This document shows, in pieces, positions 62,408 to 64,000 of a stretch of DNA of 64,000 bases (positions within the stretch are counted from its first letter, which is position 1; each line of letters opens with the position of its first letter). Origin of the DNA: Chitinophagaceae bacterium (GTDB lineage Bacteria > Bacteroidota > Bacteroidia > Chitinophagales > Chitinophagaceae); the NCBI GenBank assembly GCA_016710165.1, contig JADJLJ010000001.1, positions 992,001 to 1,056,000 of the forward strand, in the 5' to 3' direction. Made by a program: the position numbers and the translations under genes. Under the pieces are notes generated by a model. That model was not told the DNA's origin and did no database searches. It saw only the letters and a program-made list of their open reading frames with translations.

Positions 62408-63664
62408 TTAATTTTTAAACTTTACCCTATCCCAGGCAATTGAACAGAGTAATGGGGTGATCATAAAGGGAAGATAGAGGCTCCGGTAGCGCACAATGGA
62501 GCCCAGGTTGGGTACGATATAGCCGATGAGCAGAAAGAGGGAGAAGCAGAAACTAAGGGCAAAAAGCAGAAAAGGAGTATTGATATCATTGAGGTCCCTT
62601 CTTCGGAAAAAAAGGAATAACAGGAAGGTTGCCTGGTAAATAAAAAGTTCGATATTCAAAGCTAGCAGCGACTTTACCGGAAGCTCCCATAAATAAGGCC
62701 TCAGCAAAACATGATTGAGAGCCTGGGGCGCATTGGCGGCAAAGCTTTTGAAATGAGGATCAAGTTTGGTAAGCTCAATCTGGGTATCCGATGGGCCGAG
62801 ATCTAAATACTCCGCCTGCCGCTGGGTGATCAGTTCAAGCGGTTTTATTCGGGGGAAAACGGAACTGATATTAAAGAGCAGCAACCCGGTTACCAGGTAA
62901 ACGGCAGCAAAGGTAATGGCAGTATTCCATTTATATTTTGAACAAAGAACCCAGGCGATCAATGCCGGGACCAGGGCGATGAAGATAAAATGCCTGATCA
63001 GAAAAAGCAGGACCAGGGTGATACTTATTAAAAGGATCCGTTTTACACCAGCCTTATTCTCCCCAAGCGATCGGTGGATCGTATAGATCAAAACAGCAAG
63101 CAGCAGGAATACCAGGCCATCTTTATGGATCCCCGATGAAAAATACATGGCAGAAGGCAAAAGAAAGCAACCGGTGATGACCAGCCATTGCCGGCCCGGA
63201 TAAATTTTCATGAACAGTTTATACAGCGCCACATGGCCGAAGAACACGAGGAAATTAAAGAACAGGCTGTTGATATAATAATCGCCCCGGCTGAAGATAT
63301 TGAATACAGAGACCAGTTTGATGAGGATATTACCCCGCAGGTCGTTCCAGAAGGAATTAAAAGAACTGAACATGCCTCCGTAGCCGCCGGGGTAATCCGA
63401 AGTAAAAATATTGCTGAAGTACTTTGCCGGATCCGTGAGTAAAAGCCGGTACTCATTCCATGCCTCCCGGTTAATGTCCCAGTAATCATTGCCGCTGCCG
63501 TAAAAATGGAGTGAAAGCCAGCCAATGGCAATTCCGGCAACGATCTTAAAAAGAAAAAGTCCGAGTATTACCTTACGGTCGATGCCCGACTTCTTTATGG
63601 CCGGGATCCGCAGCAGCAACCAGCTTAACGCAACCAGGTAAACAGCAAATAACAGGTAATTCAA
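62408..63664 (-). CDS. polytopic membrane protein, possible glycan-related
   Basis: The 418-residue protein has about ten hydrophobic helices. The periplasmic-type loop contains YGSGNDYWDINREAWNEYRL and FTSDYPGGYGGMFSSFNSFW, and LPSAMYFSSGIHKDGLVFLL lies in the middle. This resembles hypothetical proteins encoded in Bacteroidota glycan clusters (GT-C/EpsG-like), but I do not recognise a catalytic motif with certainty. It is divergent from purL. Confidence 0.75.
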   Translation of the reverse strand: MNYLLFAVYLVALSWLLLRIPAIKKSGIDRKVILGLFLFKIVAGIAIGWLSLHFYGSGNDYWDINREAWNEYRLLLTDPAKYFSNIFTSDYPGGYGGMFSSFNSFWNDLRGNILIKLVSVFNIFSRGDYYINSLFFNFLVFFGHVALYKLFMKIYPGRQWLVITGCFLLPSAMYFSSGIHKDGLVFLLLAVLIYTIHRSLGENKAGVKRILLISITLVLLFLIRHFIFIALVPALIAWVLCSKYKWNTAITFAAVYLVTGLLLFNISSVFPRIKPLELITQRQAEYLDLGPSDTQIELTKLDPHFKSFAANAPQALNHVLLRPYLWELPVKSLLALNIELFIYQATFLLFLFFRRRDLNDINTPFLLFALSFCFSLFLLIGYIVPNLGSIVRYRSLYLPFMITPLLCSIAWDRVKFKN

Positions 63665-63737
63665 TGCGGTGCATTTTGGTGTGGGAAGATAGTTAAAATA
63701 TTTGCTTTGCGGGTCAGGATAAAAGGCAGGCAGTTGT

Positions 63738-63745
63738 TACCTTTG
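63738..63745 (+). promoter_or_regulatory. -7 box (TACCTTTG) of purL
   Basis: Matches TAnnTTTG and lies 28 bp upstream of the ATG at 63774. Confidence 0.75.
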
Positions 63746-63773
63746 CGTTTTCACCCAGTTCCTCATCAGATTT

Positions 63774-64000
63774 ATGGAAATAACAGTAAAAACAGCCGAA
63801 CAACTAAGACTGACAGCAGAAGAATTTGAACTCATAAAACAAAAGCTCGGACGCACGCCCAACTTTAATGAACTCTGTTGCTTCAGTGCCATGTGGAGCG
63901 AACACTGCAGTTATAAGAATTCCATCAAGTGGTTAAAGACACTGCCCCGGGAAGGGAAAAAAATGCTGGTAAAGGCCGGCGAAGAAAATGCCGGGTTGAT
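63774..64000 (+). CDS. purL: phosphoribosylformylglycinamidine synthase (5' end)
   Basis: The first 75 codons are in the window: MEITVKTAEQLRLTAEEFEL then KLGRTPNFNELCCFSAMWSEHCSYKNS. The F-S-A-M-W-S-E-H-C-S-Y-K block is the signature of the small PurL form. The enzyme makes formylglycinamidine ribonucleotide in purine synthesis; the small form works with PurQ and PurS. The rest lies beyond the window. Confidence 0.95.
   Translation, partial: MEITVKTAEQLRLTAEEFELIKQKLGRTPNFNELCCFSAMWSEHCSYKNSIKWLKTLPREGKKMLVKAGEENAGL

Overview
This window is chromosomal DNA from a member of the Bacteroidota, most likely of the Chitinophagales/Chitinophagaceae. The reasons are type IX secretion cargo with CHU_C-type C-terminal domains, a PorP/SprF protein, Bacteroidota -7 promoter boxes of the form TAnnTTTG, glutamine synthetase type III, Bacteroidota-type AMP nucleosidase, a TonB-linked outer-membrane barrel, and DUF families typical of the phylum (DUF3667, DUF3810, DUF4407, DUF2130). 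No rRNA, CRISPR array or prophage was seen.

Layout. 1-3914: DUF3667 fragment, a secreted YD-repeat-like protein, and a minus-strand operon of two small proteins followed by a NarX/NarL-type two-component pair. 4326-11890: an AT-rich accessory island bounded on both sides by copies of one palindromic (REP-like) element. It holds a Sll1717-like P-loop ATPase, a coupled membrane/SinR-like pair, a truncated IS481 end, a RAYT (REP-associated tyrosine transposase) with a tandem array of its presumed REP elements, and an HxlR-controlled SDR/hydrolase/quinone-oxidoreductase operon flanked by two copies of a structured element. 11922-15716: tRNA-Leu(UAA), tRNA-Gly(GCC), a glycosyltransferase, a histidine kinase, and tRNA-Leu(GAG) followed by three decayed tandem copies of itself. 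15896-31000: mostly housekeeping and envelope genes (DUF2130, PPTase, dCTP deaminase, TspO, DUF177-rpmF-plsX, a TonB barrel, esterase, sulfurtransferase, a T9SS cargo protein). 31024-49779: mutS, DUF4407, lolA, ubiX, thioredoxin, APC permease, AMP nucleosidase, a fused peptide-ABC ATPase, queA with a switch-like leader, AraC, a TolB-like protein, lysC and an Ldh-type dehydrogenase. 49780-64000: a 1714-residue T9SS adhesin-like protein, an outer-membrane barrel, a second CHU_C protein, PorP/SprF, a Spy-like protein, glnN, a large membrane protein and the start of purL.

The most interesting signals are in non-coding DNA. (1) The queA 5' leader folds into a three-way junction whose 3' arm can instead pair with the start codon, so the two states exclude each other like a translational riboswitch. 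(2) Tiny 17-21 bp perfect or near-perfect palindromes appear inside other elements. Two copies of one MITE differ by exactly one 20-bp palindrome. The same kinds of palindrome sit inside tRNA pseudogenes and in the coding linker of an ABC ATPase. (3) Many intergenic arrays repeat every 9-10 bp, each with a different motif, often arranged as inverted arms between convergent genes. (4) A RAYT gene and its REP array share a duplicated segment that includes the end of the gene.

At least five otherwise conserved genes (an unnamed membrane protein, a T9SS cargo protein, ubiX, a TolB-like gene, lysC) are broken by apparent single-base deletions, mostly in homopolymer runs. This looks more like assembly error than biology. 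All calls come from reading the sequence and the translations by eye. No database search or folding program was run.
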